Below are positions 24,411 to 33,709 of a stretch of 64,000 nucleotides of DNA, one piece after another. The stretch lies in the NCBI GenBank assembly GCA_017962965.1, contig JAGCUI010000050.1:1-64000 (forward strand). Direction: 5' to 3'. The stretch comes from Treponema sp. (GTDB lineage Bacteria > Spirochaetota > Spirochaetia > Treponematales > Treponemataceae). Positions within the stretch are counted from its first letter, which is position 1; each line of letters opens with the position of its first letter. The notes beneath the pieces are model-generated. The model was not told the DNA's origin. It was given only the letters and a program-made list of their open reading frames with translations, and ran no database searches. The translations under genes were made by a program, and so were the position numbers.

Positions 24411-25701
24411 TTTTAGGCCAATACTGGTCGATTAATGCTGATTTAATACCGGTTTCTTCTGGTTCAAAGCATTCGCTCAGAATCTTCCAGCCCAAATCAA
24501 GTGCATCTTCCAAAGGAATATTCTTAGACAAGTCCATCATGTTGTCTTCGAACATCTGTCCGTAATTCAAAAGTTTTTCGTCCCACTTACTCAAGTTAAA
24601 TCCCATGGATTTCTTTTCAAGAGTATCCTTGTAGCTTGAATAAAGACGAATCATACCGTCCATTAAAGCACGGTGGTCGTTACGTGTTTCTCCGTTTACA
24701 TTCTGCTTAAGACGGCTCAAAGAACCAAAAGGCTCAATTCTTCCGCCCTTAAGATAGTACTGACCTTCTGTAATGTATCCTGTGTTATCTGGAACCGGGT
24801 GAGTAACGTCGTCACCAGGCATTGTTGTAACGGCAAGAATTGTTACAGAACCTGCGCTATCAAAGTCAACGGCTTTTTCGTAACGGCTTGCAAGCTGAGA
24901 ATAAAGGTCGCCAGGGTAACCACGGTTAGATGGAACCTGTTCCTGTGTAATAGCGATTTCCTTCATTGAGTCTGCAAAGTTTGTCATATCTGTAAGAAGA
25001 ACCAGAACGTCCTTTCCTTTAAGAGCAAACTGTTCTGCTACTGCCAGAGAAAGGTCTGGAATCTTCTGACATTCTACTGTAGGGTCTGATGCTGTGTGCA
25101 TGAACATTACTGTCTTACTCAAAGCACCACCGTCTTCAAGTGTCTTTTTAAAGTAGAGATAATCGTCGTATTTAAGACCCATACCACCAAGTACGATTAC
25201 ATCAACTTCGGCCTGCATGGCAATACGTGCAAGAAGCTGGTTGTAAGGTTCTCCGGAAATAGAGAAAATAGGAAGTTTCTGAGATACTACGAGTGTATTA
25301 AACATATCAATCATTGGAATACCGGTACGAATCATACGGCGTGCCATAATACGTTTACTTGGGTTTACAGAAGGTCCACCGATTTTTACAAGACTGTCTG
25401 TTAAAGCAGGTCCGTTATCGCGTGGCTGTGCTGAACCGTTAAAGATTCTTCCAAGAAGGTTATCCGAGAAAGAAACCTCCATCTGGTGTCCTAAGAATTT
25501 GATATGGTCTCCGGTACTAATACCGCGTCCTCCGGCAAATACCTGGAGCGATACCACATCACCTTCGATTTTATTTACTTCGGCAAGTGATTTACCAAAG
25601 CGTGTTTCGATTTCTGCAAGTTCGCCGTATGCTACGTTATCAGCTTTTACTGTAATAACACTACCAACGATGGATTCAATTTTACTATAAACTTTGTTCA
25701 T
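24406..25701 (-). CDS. atpB: V/A-type ATPase subunit B (regulatory head subunit)
   Basis: A 431-residue non-catalytic head subunit. It contains '[20 protein letters not shown]', '[19 protein letters not shown]', '[20 protein letters not shown]' and '[30 protein letters not shown]' in family order. The Walker A motif is replaced by '[10 protein letters not shown]', as expected for B. With A it forms the alternating hexamer. The start lies three bases after the atpA stop. Confidence 0.97.
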   Translation of the reverse strand: MNKVYSKIESIVGSVITVKADNVAYGELAEIETRFGKSLAEVNKIEGDVVSLQVFAGGRGISTGDHIKFLGHQMEVSFSDNLLGRIFNGSAQPRDNGPALTDSLVKIGGPSVNPSKRIMARRMIRTGIPMIDMFNTLVVSQKLPIFSISGEPYNQLLARIAMQAEVDVIVLGGMGLKYDDYLYFKKTLEDGGALSKTVMFMHTASDPTVECQKIPDLSLAVAEQFALKGKDVLVLLTDMTNFADSMKEIAITQEQVPSNRGYPGDLYSQLASRYEKAVDFDSAGSVTILAVTTMPGDDVTHPVPDNTGYITEGQYYLKGGRIEPFGSLSRLKQNVNGETRNDHRALMDGMIRLYSSYKDTLEKKSMGFNLSKWDEKLLNYGQMFEDNMMDLSKNIPLEDALDLGWKILSECFEPEETGIKSALIDQYWPKK

Positions 25702-25703
25702 AA

Positions 25704-27473
25704 TTATTCACCATCCTTTAACATAACTGCTACATCATTACGAACCTTTGCATTTGAAGATGCATAGTGAGCGTCGATATCTTTTTCGGCAGCCTTAAAT
25801 TTATCCGCATCCCATGGCGAATAGTTCCAGTCTATAAACTTCTGTCTGAGCTGGTTAAAGAAGTTACGGGCTGTATCCTTGTTTTCAAAGTTGAAGTCTG
25901 ACCCAAGGATGTTCAAAATCTTTTTAAATGTATAATTCTGTCTTTCTACACTTACTGCGGCATCTACTTCATCAAATGAGTTCTGCTGCATGTAACATGC
26001 GTCAAGGAATTCGCTCTTAAGGTATTCAACATAATCTTCTGTTGTAGTACCGTCTTCGCCAACTACCTTCATCATCTGGTTTACTTCTACACCCTTTAAG
26101 TAGATTGAGCGTGCAAAGCTTACCCAAGTTTCCGGCAATACTGATTTATATTTTGACCATGAAATAAGAGGGTCGATTGCAGGATACTTACGTGCATCTG
26201 AACGTTCACGGCTCAAACCATGGAACGCACCTACTACCTTAAGTGTTGCCTGAGTTACAGGCTCTTCGAAGTTACCACCGGCTGGAGAAACTGTACCACC
26301 AATTGTTACAGAACCAACCTTTCCGTCGCGGAGGCGTACAATACCAGCGCGTTCATAGAAGGCAGCGATGTATGATTCAAGATAAGCCGGGAATGCTTCT
26401 TCACCAGGAATCTCTTCCAAACGACCAGACATTTCACGCAAAGCCTGAGCCCATCGTGATGTTGAGTCTGCAAGAAGAAGAACATGGAGTCCCATCTGTC
26501 TGTAATATTCAGCAAGTGTTACCGATGTATAAACCGAAGCTTCGCGCGATGCAACCGGCATGGAAGAAGTATTACAAATGATGATTGTTCTTTCCATTAA
26601 TGAACGGCCTGTTCTTGGGTCTTTGAGTTCAGGGAACTCTTTGATTGTTTCTACAACTTCACCGGCACGTTCACCACAGGCAGCAATAATTACAATATCA
26701 ACGTCGGCATGGCGTGATGTTGTATGCTGCAATACAGTTTTTCCGGCACCAAAAGGACCCGGGATACAGTAAGTACCACCCTTACATACAGGATAGAAGG
26801 TATCGATAAGACGAGTCTGAGTTACCATCGGCTCACTAGGAGCAAGACGTTCTGCATAACAGTCTACAGCACGTTTTACAGGCCACTTGAACGACATCTT
26901 TAGTGAATGATCGTTTCCTTTTTCGTCTGTAACAACTGCCATTTCATCTTCGATTGTATAGCTTCCGGCAGGAGTAACTTTTTTTACAGTGTACATTCCA
27001 AGTAAATCAAATGGAACAAGGATTTTATGAGTAAAAGGACCTTCCGGAACAGAACCGATTGAGTCGCCTCTTAAAAGCTTGTCGCCTGGTTTTACAGAAG
27101 GAGTCCAGTCCCATTTTTTATCCTTTGGAAGTGGATCTACATAAATACCTCGCTCGAGGAAGAAGCCTGCTTTTTCTGCAACAAGAGGAAGAGGGTTTTG
27201 CAAACCATCAAAGGTCTGTCCAAGAAGACCAGGGCCTAATTCAGCACAAAGAAGATCGCCGATTAAATCAACTGTATCTCCTGCTTTAATACCCTGAGTC
27301 ATTTCAAATATCTGCATCTGGGCTTTATTACCGCGAATACGGATAATTTCACCTCGAAGTTTTTTACCGTCAACATTTACGTAGCCTACTTCATTCATAG
27401 AAACACTACCTTCGAATTCGATGGTAATCATGTTTCCGTTAATGCCGACTACTTTTGCTTTTGTATCCGTCAT
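25704..27473 (-). CDS. atpA: V/A-type ATPase catalytic subunit A
   Basis: A 589-residue catalytic subunit with the Walker A motif 'GPFGAGKT' (239-246, Lys245), the catalytic-glutamate region 'ACGERAGEV', '[20 protein letters not shown]' and the A-type bulge domain ('PEGPFTHKI', about 143-150). It hydrolyses or makes ATP together with B. The ATG overlaps the stop of the DUF2764 gene by four bases. Confidence 0.97.
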   Translation of the reverse strand: MTDTKAKVVGINGNMITIEFEGSVSMNEVGYVNVDGKKLRGEIIRIRGNKAQMQIFEMTQGIKAGDTVDLIGDLLCAELGPGLLGQTFDGLQNPLPLVAEKAGFFLERGIYVDPLPKDKKWDWTPSVKPGDKLLRGDSIGSVPEGPFTHKILVPFDLLGMYTVKKVTPAGSYTIEDEMAVVTDEKGNDHSLKMSFKWPVKRAVDCYAERLAPSEPMVTQTRLIDTFYPVCKGGTYCIPGPFGAGKTVLQHTTSRHADVDIVIIAACGERAGEVVETIKEFPELKDPRTGRSLMERTIIICNTSSMPVASREASVYTSVTLAEYYRQMGLHVLLLADSTSRWAQALREMSGRLEEIPGEEAFPAYLESYIAAFYERAGIVRLRDGKVGSVTIGGTVSPAGGNFEEPVTQATLKVVGAFHGLSRERSDARKYPAIDPLISWSKYKSVLPETWVSFARSIYLKGVEVNQMMKVVGEDGTTTEDYVEYLKSEFLDACYMQQNSFDEVDAAVSVERQNYTFKKILNILGSDFNFENKDTARNFFNQLRQKFIDWNYSPWDADKFKAAEKDIDAHYASSNAKVRNDVAVMLKDGE

Positions 27474-28021
27474 TTTGTCTCCATATCATTAATTAAAATA
27501 TCATCGTAAATCTTATGATAAGATATCTGACCATTTTCGACTTCAAACTTTCTCATGCGCTCAATAAGCATAAGTCTTAAGCCATAGGCATACACTGCAT
27601 CAATTGAAAAACCGTCTAAGGGTCTTAAATCATCCAGCAGACGCAACCTGTAATCAAAAAGAAACTGTTCTGCACTTAAAGGGCTGTCCATACCAACGGC
27701 AGTTCTTGCTGCAGCGATGATATCGGCAGTACATCCTTCAGGGAGTGTATATGCTTCCTTCTTCATTTTTTGGGCACGAATCTGTGCAAGAGCAAAACGC
27801 AAGTTTCTTTCTTTTTCATACCAAGTATCCAGAAAAGCTGAACCGGTTTTTGAAAGAATTCTGTCCGGTACTAAGGAAAGTTTTTCCAGAACGGCTTTTT
27901 CTTTTTCAGTTACAAAACGAGAGCATACTTCTAAGAACTGAGGGCCAGTCATTGGAAGTGCCGACTTTGAATCTGAAACGGATATATTTGGTAATTGTGA
28001 AACCAAATAATAATAAGCCAC
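27470..28021 (-). CDS. DUF2764 protein of the V/A-ATPase operon, candidate stalk subunit
   Basis: A 183-residue soluble, helical protein. The start is GTG overlapping the atpE stop (TAGTG), with AAGGA upstream. It begins 'YYYLVSQLPNIS' and contains 'LPMTGPQFLEVCSRFV', 'FLDTWYEKERNLRFALAQIR' and 'FLFDYRLRLLDDL', the pattern I know as DUF2764, found between atpE and atpA in spirochete and some Bacteroidetes operons. It takes the place where subunits C and F are encoded elsewhere. The 'W-Y-E-x-R-N-x-R' helix recalls subunit C. A role as reduced C-type connector is inference. Confidence 0.8.
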   Translation of the reverse strand: MAYYYLVSQLPNISVSDSKSALPMTGPQFLEVCSRFVTEKEKAVLEKLSLVPDRILSKTGSAFLDTWYEKERNLRFALAQIRAQKMKKEAYTLPEGCTADIIAAARTAVGMDSPLSAEQFLFDYRLRLLDDLRPLDGFSIDAVYAYGLRLMLIERMRKFEVENGQISYHKIYDDILINDMETK

Positions 28022-28641
28022 TATTGTGCGTCCTTAGCAGCATCTTTCATTAATCCTGCTACTTTAGGATTCAAATATGCGGCAAACATTTCTGCAAGAC
28101 TTTCGCTTGAATAGTCGTAGTAAGCAGAACCGTTTTTAACACCGATTCTAAAACCAGCGCTCATAGTCTTATCAGGTTTAACTTCGAGACCCTTTGCAAT
28201 TTCGTCTTTAAGTGACTGTGTAAAGGCTGAATTTAAATCTTTGAGGTCTTTTTCACTGAGCAATACAGAAAGTTCAGAAGCGTCATTTTTCTTAGACCAT
28301 TCTTTTACAACTTCCGGAACAAGAGTTTTTAAAATGTCAGTAGAAAGTGCTTTAGAAGTTTCTGCCTGAATAAGCAAATCCAGTTCCTGAACCAAAGAGT
28401 CTTTGAAAGATAAAAGCATGTTTCTTCCAGCCTGTGTAATGGCCTCTTCGCTTGATTTTTCCATTCGCTCTGTTTCAGCTTTGGCACTTTTTATAATTTC
28501 TGCGGCTTTAGACTCTGCATCAGAGATAATTTCTTCTGATTTTTTCTGGGCTTCGTCAATAATTTGAGCTGCCTGTTTTTCTGCAGTAGCAACACCGTCT
28601 TTTTTGATTCTTTCAATCAAATCCTGCAATTGTACATCCAT
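28021..28641 (-). CDS. atpE: V/A-type ATPase peripheral stalk subunit E
   Basis: A 206-residue protein whose first 100 residues are a long coiled coil rich in Ala, Glu and Lys ('AEKQAAQIIDEAQKKSEEII', 'AAEIIKSAKAETERM'), followed by a small globular domain containing 'AGFRIGVKNGSAYYDYSSES', which matches the subunit E C-terminal fold. It forms the peripheral stalk. Subunit G, its usual partner, is not seen next to it. First gene of the operon, with a promoter 41 bases upstream of the expected transcript start. Confidence 0.92.
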   Translation of the reverse strand: MDVQLQDLIERIKKDGVATAEKQAAQIIDEAQKKSEEIISDAESKAAEIIKSAKAETERMEKSSEEAITQAGRNMLLSFKDSLVQELDLLIQAETSKALSTDILKTLVPEVVKEWSKKNDASELSVLLSEKDLKDLNSAFTQSLKDEIAKGLEVKPDKTMSAGFRIGVKNGSAYYDYSSESLAEMFAAYLNPKVAGLMKDAAKDAQ

Positions 28642-28688
28642 GACGCGCGTACCTCGTTATATATAATTTTAAACTTTTTTAGAATTTC

Positions 28689-28717
28689 ATTTTACTCTTG
28701 AATCGGTCGAAATTCAA
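28689..28717 (-). promoter_or_regulatory. promoter of the V/A-ATPase operon
   Basis: On the minus strand TTGAAT (28717-28712), a 17-base spacer and TAAAAT (28694-28689) lie ahead of atpE. The start point would be near 28682, giving a leader of about 40 bases that contains a GAGG Shine-Dalgarno. Confidence 0.65.
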
Positions 28718-28768
28718 CATAATTATGTTTATAAAAGAGACTTTTTTTACTATATAAAGAAACAAAAA

Positions 28769-29836
28769 TTATTTTTCCGTATAGAAGCTGTAAACTGTTT
28801 TAGCCTTCATTTTCTGGCCAGGCTGCAAAATACAGGTTGGGAATTTTGGCTTATTTGGAGTATCCGGGAAGCACTGAGTTTCAAGACAGAAAGCATCGTG
28901 AGCCTTGTATTCAACTCCGTTTTTACCGATTATTTTTCCAATGTAGTTTCCGGAATAGAACTGGCAGCCTTCCATATTTGTAAATACTTCCATTACGTGA
29001 CCAGAAACAGGTTCTTTAACCTTTGCAAACTGAACCATATCAGAAGCATCCAAAGGTAAGCCGCACTGTGGGTTTTCAGGATTGTACATTTCTGTAACAT
29101 AACAATGGTCGTAGCCAACTCCAGTCTGCTTGATGTCCTTTCCGATTTCCTTTGGCTTTGTAAAATCAAAAGCAGTGCCTTTTACATCCAAAAGCTTTCC
29201 TGTTGGAATGAGCTTTGAATTAACTTCGAGGTACTTTGTAGAATTCATTTCCATAATGTGCTTATGAACTGTTCCGTTTCCTGCGAGGTTAAAGAATGCG
29301 TGGTTTGTAATATTGATTGGTGTTGCCTTGTCTGTAACAGCTGTGTAGTAAAGAGTAAGGTTATTGTTTTTATCCAAAAGATAAGTTATTTCCAAAGTAA
29401 CGTTGCCAGGAAAACCCTGTTCTCCGTCCGGTGAAACACGTGTAAATTTAACTCCGGCTGCATTCTTTTTTGAAACAGGCTTTGCATCCCATACAATTTT
29501 ATCGTAGCCGTTAAAGCCGCCGTGAAGTGTGTTTGGTCCGTCATTTTTATCAAGGATGTAATCTTTTCCGTCAAGAGAAAATTTTGCACCACCGATTCTG
29601 TTTGCAAAACGACCAACAATTACACCAAAGAAGGATCTTGTGTTTACGAATTTATCTGCAGTAGAATAACCCAAAAGCACGTCTGTTTTAGTGCCGTCAT
29701 CGTTGTTTAAAACAATGCTAGTAATGGTTGCACCATAGTCGGTACAAGAAAAAGACATGTTATCGTTTTTTACTGTAAAAAGATTTAATTTTGTTCCGTC
29801 ACCTAAGACGCCGAATTTTTGTTTGATTACTTTCAT
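28769..29836 (-). CDS. galM: aldose 1-epimerase (mutarotase)
   Basis: A 355-residue GalM that interconverts alpha and beta anomers of glucose and galactose. The beta-sandwich landmarks are 'GVIVGRFANRIGGAKF' (71-86), 'NTLHGG' (His105), 'NITNHAFFNLAG' with catalytic acid His179, and 'FCLETQCFPD' with catalytic base Glu319. No signal peptide, so cytoplasmic. The start has a strong AGAGGAAG Shine-Dalgarno. It follows the flagellar operon by 21 bases and could be read through from it or use a local -10 TATAAT overlapping the previous stop. No carbohydrate operon surrounds it. Confidence 0.95.
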   Translation of the reverse strand: MKVIKQKFGVLGDGTKLNLFTVKNDNMSFSCTDYGATITSIVLNNDDGTKTDVLLGYSTADKFVNTRSFFGVIVGRFANRIGGAKFSLDGKDYILDKNDGPNTLHGGFNGYDKIVWDAKPVSKKNAAGVKFTRVSPDGEQGFPGNVTLEITYLLDKNNNLTLYYTAVTDKATPINITNHAFFNLAGNGTVHKHIMEMNSTKYLEVNSKLIPTGKLLDVKGTAFDFTKPKEIGKDIKQTGVGYDHCYVTEMYNPENPQCGLPLDASDMVQFAKVKEPVSGHVMEVFTNMEGCQFYSGNYIGKIIGKNGVEYKAHDAFCLETQCFPDTPNKPKFPTCILQPGQKMKAKTVYSFYTEK

Positions 29837-29857
29837 ATAACTTCCTCTAAAAAAAAA

Positions 29858-30616
29858 TTATAACATTGCGATTATCATTTCAACTTCGGTAACAGAGCAG
29901 GAAACCTGGGAAGCAATCTGTTCGCTGTCCATTCCCTGTTCGTATAAATCCTGAACCCTTTTCTTAAGAGAATCATTTTTTTCCTTAATAGGGGTAGAAG
30001 ATTCAATAACCGGAAGCTCAACCGAATCCTGATAAACGTCTGTAATAATAAGAGGAACTTCTTTGTAAGCTGCTCCATCGCTTGTTACATTCATTTCAGG
30101 CTTTATAATGCTTTCATGTTTTTCATCAAAAAGACTTCCCTGCTCCGATTTAACCGGTTCAAAGGTAGCGTCGGGATTAATCAGCTCTGACTGTGCATTC
30201 TGTTTGGAAGCCTTTCTTGCGTTTTCAAGATAAGCATTTATATTGTTATTATAATTTTTTTTCGTTGGTTGTATTTTATTAAAGTCTCCAAAAATTGTAG
30301 AATTCTTATTTGAAAGCTTGTTGATTCTGTCTGCTTCTGCAATCATGTCGCGGAGTCTTGAAGAAGCTTCATTAAACATTTCGAGTTTTTTATCTTCTTC
30401 GTCCAATAGCTTTTGAATTCTTTTTGAAGCTTCACCGGAAAGATAAACATCGCGGTCCGTTGCCGAATCAATATCCGAAATAAATTTATTCATCTGCTCG
30501 CGTGTTTTTTCGATGATTGAGTCTGTAGAAAATATTTTTTTAAAGCGGATTAAAAAGATAATCCATAATATAAGATTTACGGCACATACACTAATTACAA
30601 ATACACTCATACTCAC
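29858..30616 (-). CDS. membrane-anchored coiled-coil protein with C-terminal HTH-like tail
   Basis: I do not recognise a named family. The 252-residue protein has one N-terminal membrane helix ('VFVISVCAVNLILWIIFLI'), a coiled coil at about 30-100 ('IEKTREQMNKFISDIDSATD', 'SSRLRDMIAEADRINKL'), a low-complexity middle, and a C-terminal 'VQDLYEQGMDSEQIASQVSC' and 'SVTEVEMIIAML' that looks like a helix-turn-helix of the sigma-region-4 or DUF6115 kind. It is the last gene of the flagellar operon, overlapping the previous gene by four bases. A link to flagella or chemotaxis is from context only. Confidence 0.7.
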   Translation of the reverse strand: MSMSVFVISVCAVNLILWIIFLIRFKKIFSTDSIIEKTREQMNKFISDIDSATDRDVYLSGEASKRIQKLLDEEDKKLEMFNEASSRLRDMIAEADRINKLSNKNSTIFGDFNKIQPTKKNYNNNINAYLENARKASKQNAQSELINPDATFEPVKSEQGSLFDEKHESIIKPEMNVTSDGAAYKEVPLIITDVYQDSVELPVIESSTPIKEKNDSLKKRVQDLYEQGMDSEQIASQVSCSVTEVEMIIAML

Positions 30617-30957
30617 CTCGTAATATCAATTATTGTTCCCACATAAGATTGGGCGAGCGCCTGGGAAGGTTTATTATTATCATCCGGATTTTTACTGTAT
30701 GTAGTCCCTTGATTTTTTCTTTTGTTATTCTGGAAAGAGCCATTCTCCCCGTTTTTTCCATCGGCATTTACAGTATCAGATTCGCTTTTGTCGTTGTTCA
30801 TTGTCTGAACTCTGGCAGAAGCTTCCAGATGTTCCTGAACCTGATTTACCTGCTGAACTGATTGAGCCAGTTGTGCTGCCTGTTCCTGCCCTGAGCTTTT
30901 GGCAACATTATTGAGATTGGAATACATTGTCTGAAGATCAATTGGAGCTATAGCCAC
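30613..30957 (-). CDS. small unknown protein behind fapA
   Basis: A 114-residue protein without signal or membrane helix. The first 50 residues are helical ('IDLQTMYSNLNNVAKSSGQ', 'QAAQLAQSVQQVNQVQEHLE'), and the rest is Asn/Lys/Asp-rich and probably disordered, ending 'LAQSYVGTIIDITR'. It overlaps fapA by 20 bases and the next gene by four, so it is a true operon member despite its size. Function unknown. Confidence 0.68.
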   Translation of the reverse strand: MAIAPIDLQTMYSNLNNVAKSSGQEQAAQLAQSVQQVNQVQEHLEASARVQTMNNDKSESDTVNADGKNGENGSFQNNKRKNQGTTYSKNPDDNNKPSQALAQSYVGTIIDITR

Positions 30958-32905
30958 TTGGTACCTCTTCTTCTAAGGCAGGTGGCTCATAAGGACCACG
31001 TTTGCTAAAACTCTTTTCGAAATAGAATGTTGTATTTTTAACATCCATTTTAACTTCATCCAAAACATCTCGTACATAAATCTTTACGCCGGCAAAAACA
31101 GTATCTTCAACCTTAACTTTACCAACAGCCTTTAATTCACGTAAGCGTTCCTGAATCTGTTCAATTTCCTGTGTTGCTTCTTCCATTTCCATTGCAAGAA
31201 CATCTTTTCTTTGCTTAAGAGTAGTTAACTTATCTTCCTTATCCTGAGGTAATTTTTTACGAAGCTTCTTCTGCTGCTCAAGTGTCTGAATATCAAGTTC
31301 GACTGATTCTGCTTCTTTTGAATTGTCCTGCTGTTTTTTCTGCAAATCAAGAAGGCGTTTTTTAGCACGTGGATCAATTCCAACTTCGAGAATAGTTTCG
31401 GTACCTCCACCAGGAGAACCAACCTTTCGGGCACAAATCTCTTCTGTTGCAAGCAAGTGACCACCAATAATCTGTGCCTTTTTACCGCGAAGAACAATGT
31501 TTTTCATTGCGGTTACATTTGAGTTTACTATACTGTCTGTTACGATTACGTTTTCTTCAACTTCTACTGTGGCATCATTAATAAACTTAGCCCACAGTGA
31601 TTTTCCGGCCTTGATAAATCCTTCGCCCTTTCCAAAAATACCGGACTGAACAACAATGTTTCCCGAAGCAATAAGACGGCTCTTGTCTACAATTCCATGA
31701 ACTTCGATGTTTGTTGCTTCTACGTTATAACCTTCTTCTACAGAGCCCTTAATTACAACTGTACCAACGAACTTAATATCACCGGTCTTAACGTCAACTG
31801 CATCAAGGTACTTAACTGGTTCTACGCAGATTTTACCGCCGATGAGCATAACTTCACCGTCGATTTCGGCTTTAACTGTAACACCGTCTCTGTCGAAGCG
31901 TACGTTTGTGCCAAGCTGAATCTGAATATCCTTTCCGTTCTTTGCTTCCAGATAACGTCCAAAAATTGTCTTTCCGCCCTTTCCTCTTTCTGCTGCAATC
32001 TTTTTTGCAAGAGGCTGACCTGCAATAACGTTCTGAATCTGGTTCCATTCCTTGTAGTTAATCTGTCCTGATTCAGAAACTTTACCTCTAAGCTTTTGTG
32101 CGTCTGTTTCAAAGTTATACTGAAGGTATGCGTCTTTTCCGTCCACTGGCTTAATTGCTTCTGCAACCTCGAACGGCATGTTATAAACAGGATGGTCAAC
32201 AAATTCATCAACCTTGTCCATTAAGATACACTGGTCTATTACACCCTGTGCAGAAAGGGCACGTAAGATTGAATCGCGGGAAACTTCGGCACCACTCATA
32301 GAAGGAGCTGAAACAAGGATAGAAGCCTTCATTTCATCCTTAGTTACATCAACAGTAACAAGGGCATCTCCGGCAGAAACGTGCTTGAATTTACCAACGA
32401 TATTGTACTGTCCGTCTGTTCCGTTTTTAACAAATTTGCGTACAAGTGATTCATCAAATTCCAAAGTATCAGGACGCTTGATTTCTGCAACGACGTCTTT
32501 AACATCAACAGGAGTACCGTTTCCAACAGGAAGAATAACTTTGAGACATACATCCTGACCAAAATGACGAACAAAGAACAATCCGTCCTGATTTCTGTTC
32601 TGAACACCTTCTTCCAGATCGTCGTCGAAAGAAAGTCCGTCGGAAGCAAGCTTTTTAACAACTTTAATTGTAGAAGGATCCTGATAAATCTTGAGCTTCC
32701 AGTGTTTTTTACCAAGCCCTAAAATTCCATCGCTTCCTTTTTCGATAATTTCGTACTGTAAGTTGGAAACCTTTGTATCAAGCTGGACAGATGCGTCTGC
32801 TAAAGCCTCGTCGATAGTATCAGCATATACTTCAACTGAGTGAAGCTGTGAATCCAATTCGAGGCGTTTTTTCATTTCTTCGCGGACAAGTTCCAGCGTT
32901 ACCAT
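30938..32905 (-). CDS. fapA: FapA-type (DUF342) protein with N-terminal Jag_N domain
   Basis: A 655-residue cytoplasmic protein. Residues 1-75 look like a Jag_N domain: 'VEVYADTIDEALADASVQL' and 'KGSDGILGLGKK' (56-67). Residues 100-290 match the FapA N-terminal module ('DVVAEIKRPDTLEFDESLV'), 300-520 the parallel beta-helix of DUF342 ('FVGTVVIKGSVEEGYNVEA', 'GIVDKSRLIASGNIVVQSGI'), and 525-605 a coiled coil. FapA in Vibrio acts with flagellar polar placement. The gene sits directly behind fliA, as in other spirochete fla operons. The molecular function is not settled. Confidence 0.85.
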   Translation of the reverse strand: MVTLELVREEMKKRLELDSQLHSVEVYADTIDEALADASVQLDTKVSNLQYEIIEKGSDGILGLGKKHWKLKIYQDPSTIKVVKKLASDGLSFDDDLEEGVQNRNQDGLFFVRHFGQDVCLKVILPVGNGTPVDVKDVVAEIKRPDTLEFDESLVRKFVKNGTDGQYNIVGKFKHVSAGDALVTVDVTKDEMKASILVSAPSMSGAEVSRDSILRALSAQGVIDQCILMDKVDEFVDHPVYNMPFEVAEAIKPVDGKDAYLQYNFETDAQKLRGKVSESGQINYKEWNQIQNVIAGQPLAKKIAAERGKGGKTIFGRYLEAKNGKDIQIQLGTNVRFDRDGVTVKAEIDGEVMLIGGKICVEPVKYLDAVDVKTGDIKFVGTVVIKGSVEEGYNVEATNIEVHGIVDKSRLIASGNIVVQSGIFGKGEGFIKAGKSLWAKFINDATVEVEENVIVTDSIVNSNVTAMKNIVLRGKKAQIIGGHLLATEEICARKVGSPGGGTETILEVGIDPRAKKRLLDLQKKQQDNSKEAESVELDIQTLEQQKKLRKKLPQDKEDKLTTLKQRKDVLAMEMEEATQEIEQIQERLRELKAVGKVKVEDTVFAGVKIYVRDVLDEVKMDVKNTTFYFEKSFSKRGPYEPPALEEEVPSGYSSN

Positions 32906-32911
32906 ATTTTA

Positions 32912-33694
32912 TTATATGATTCCTTTTCTGAGATTTGTAAGTTTTGCCCTTAATCTGAGGTTTGCTTTTGTATGAAGCTGAGAAATACGTGATTCACTTA
33001 CTTCAAGAACTTCACCAATTTCTTTAAATGTTAAATCTTCGTGATAGTAAAGAACGATTACCATCTTTTCTTTTTCCGGTAATTCGTTTATAGCTTCTGC
33101 AATTACTTTTTTGATTTCATCTCTTTCTGTAATTACATCTGGATTTAAACTTGAAGGTGCTTCGATGCTGTTTCCGATAGACATATTGTCGTTATCGTCG
33201 CCTGCATACCACACATCGTTTAAGCTCAGGATACTTGTTCCCGAAACCTTCATAACAGTTTTATGATATTCATCTTCTGTCATGTTTAAAGAATCTGCAA
33301 TTTCTGCATCCGAAGCTGTTCTTCCAAGACGTGATTCAAGAGAAGAGATTGCATCTTCGATTTCCCTTGATTTTTGTCTTACAGAACGAGGTACCCAGTC
33401 AATCTGTCTTAATTCATCAAAGATGGCTCCGCGGATTCTTGTTACGGCGTATGTCTTAAATTTAACGTTTTTTGAAGTATCGTATTTATTGATTGCATCA
33501 AGTAAACCAAACTGCCCAAAGCCAACTAAATCATCAAACTCCACGCTATTAGGCATTCCCACAGCAACCTTACCTGCGACATACTTAACGAGAGGCATAT
33601 ATTGTCTAATAAACTTATCTCTTATTGCGGAAGACTTTGTCTTTTTGAATTCTTCCCAGAGATCATCTTCTTCTTGTAAATCATTTATAGGCAT
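32912..33694 (-). CDS. fliA: RNA polymerase sigma-28 factor
   Basis: A 260-residue FliA/WhiG sigma factor. Region 2 has 'QYMPLVKYVAGKVAVGMPNS' and 'FDDLVGFGQFGLLDAINKYD', region 3 has 'EIADSLNMTEDEYHKTV', and region 4 has 'LPEKEKMVIVLYYHEDLTFK' followed by the HTH 'EIGEVLEVSESRISQLHTKA'. It directs RNA polymerase to late flagellar and chemotaxis promoters. Encoded between a small membrane protein gene and fapA. Confidence 0.96.
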   Translation of the reverse strand: MPINDLQEEDDLWEEFKKTKSSAIRDKFIRQYMPLVKYVAGKVAVGMPNSVEFDDLVGFGQFGLLDAINKYDTSKNVKFKTYAVTRIRGAIFDELRQIDWVPRSVRQKSREIEDAISSLESRLGRTASDAEIADSLNMTEDEYHKTVMKVSGTSILSLNDVWYAGDDNDNMSIGNSIEAPSSLNPDVITERDEIKKVIAEAINELPEKEKMVIVLYYHEDLTFKEIGEVLEVSESRISQLHTKANLRLRAKLTNLRKGII

Positions 33695-33709
33695 ACGCTT
33701 TCACCTTTT

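Noticed and set aside
25096-25404. 102-residue open frame antisense to atpB
   Set aside because: It is opposite a conserved ATPase gene and rich in Cys, His and Asn from reverse reading.
28769-29836. galM as part of the V/A-ATPase operon
   Set aside because: A promoter for the ATPase genes lies between galM and atpE, and galM is closer to the end of the flagellar operon.
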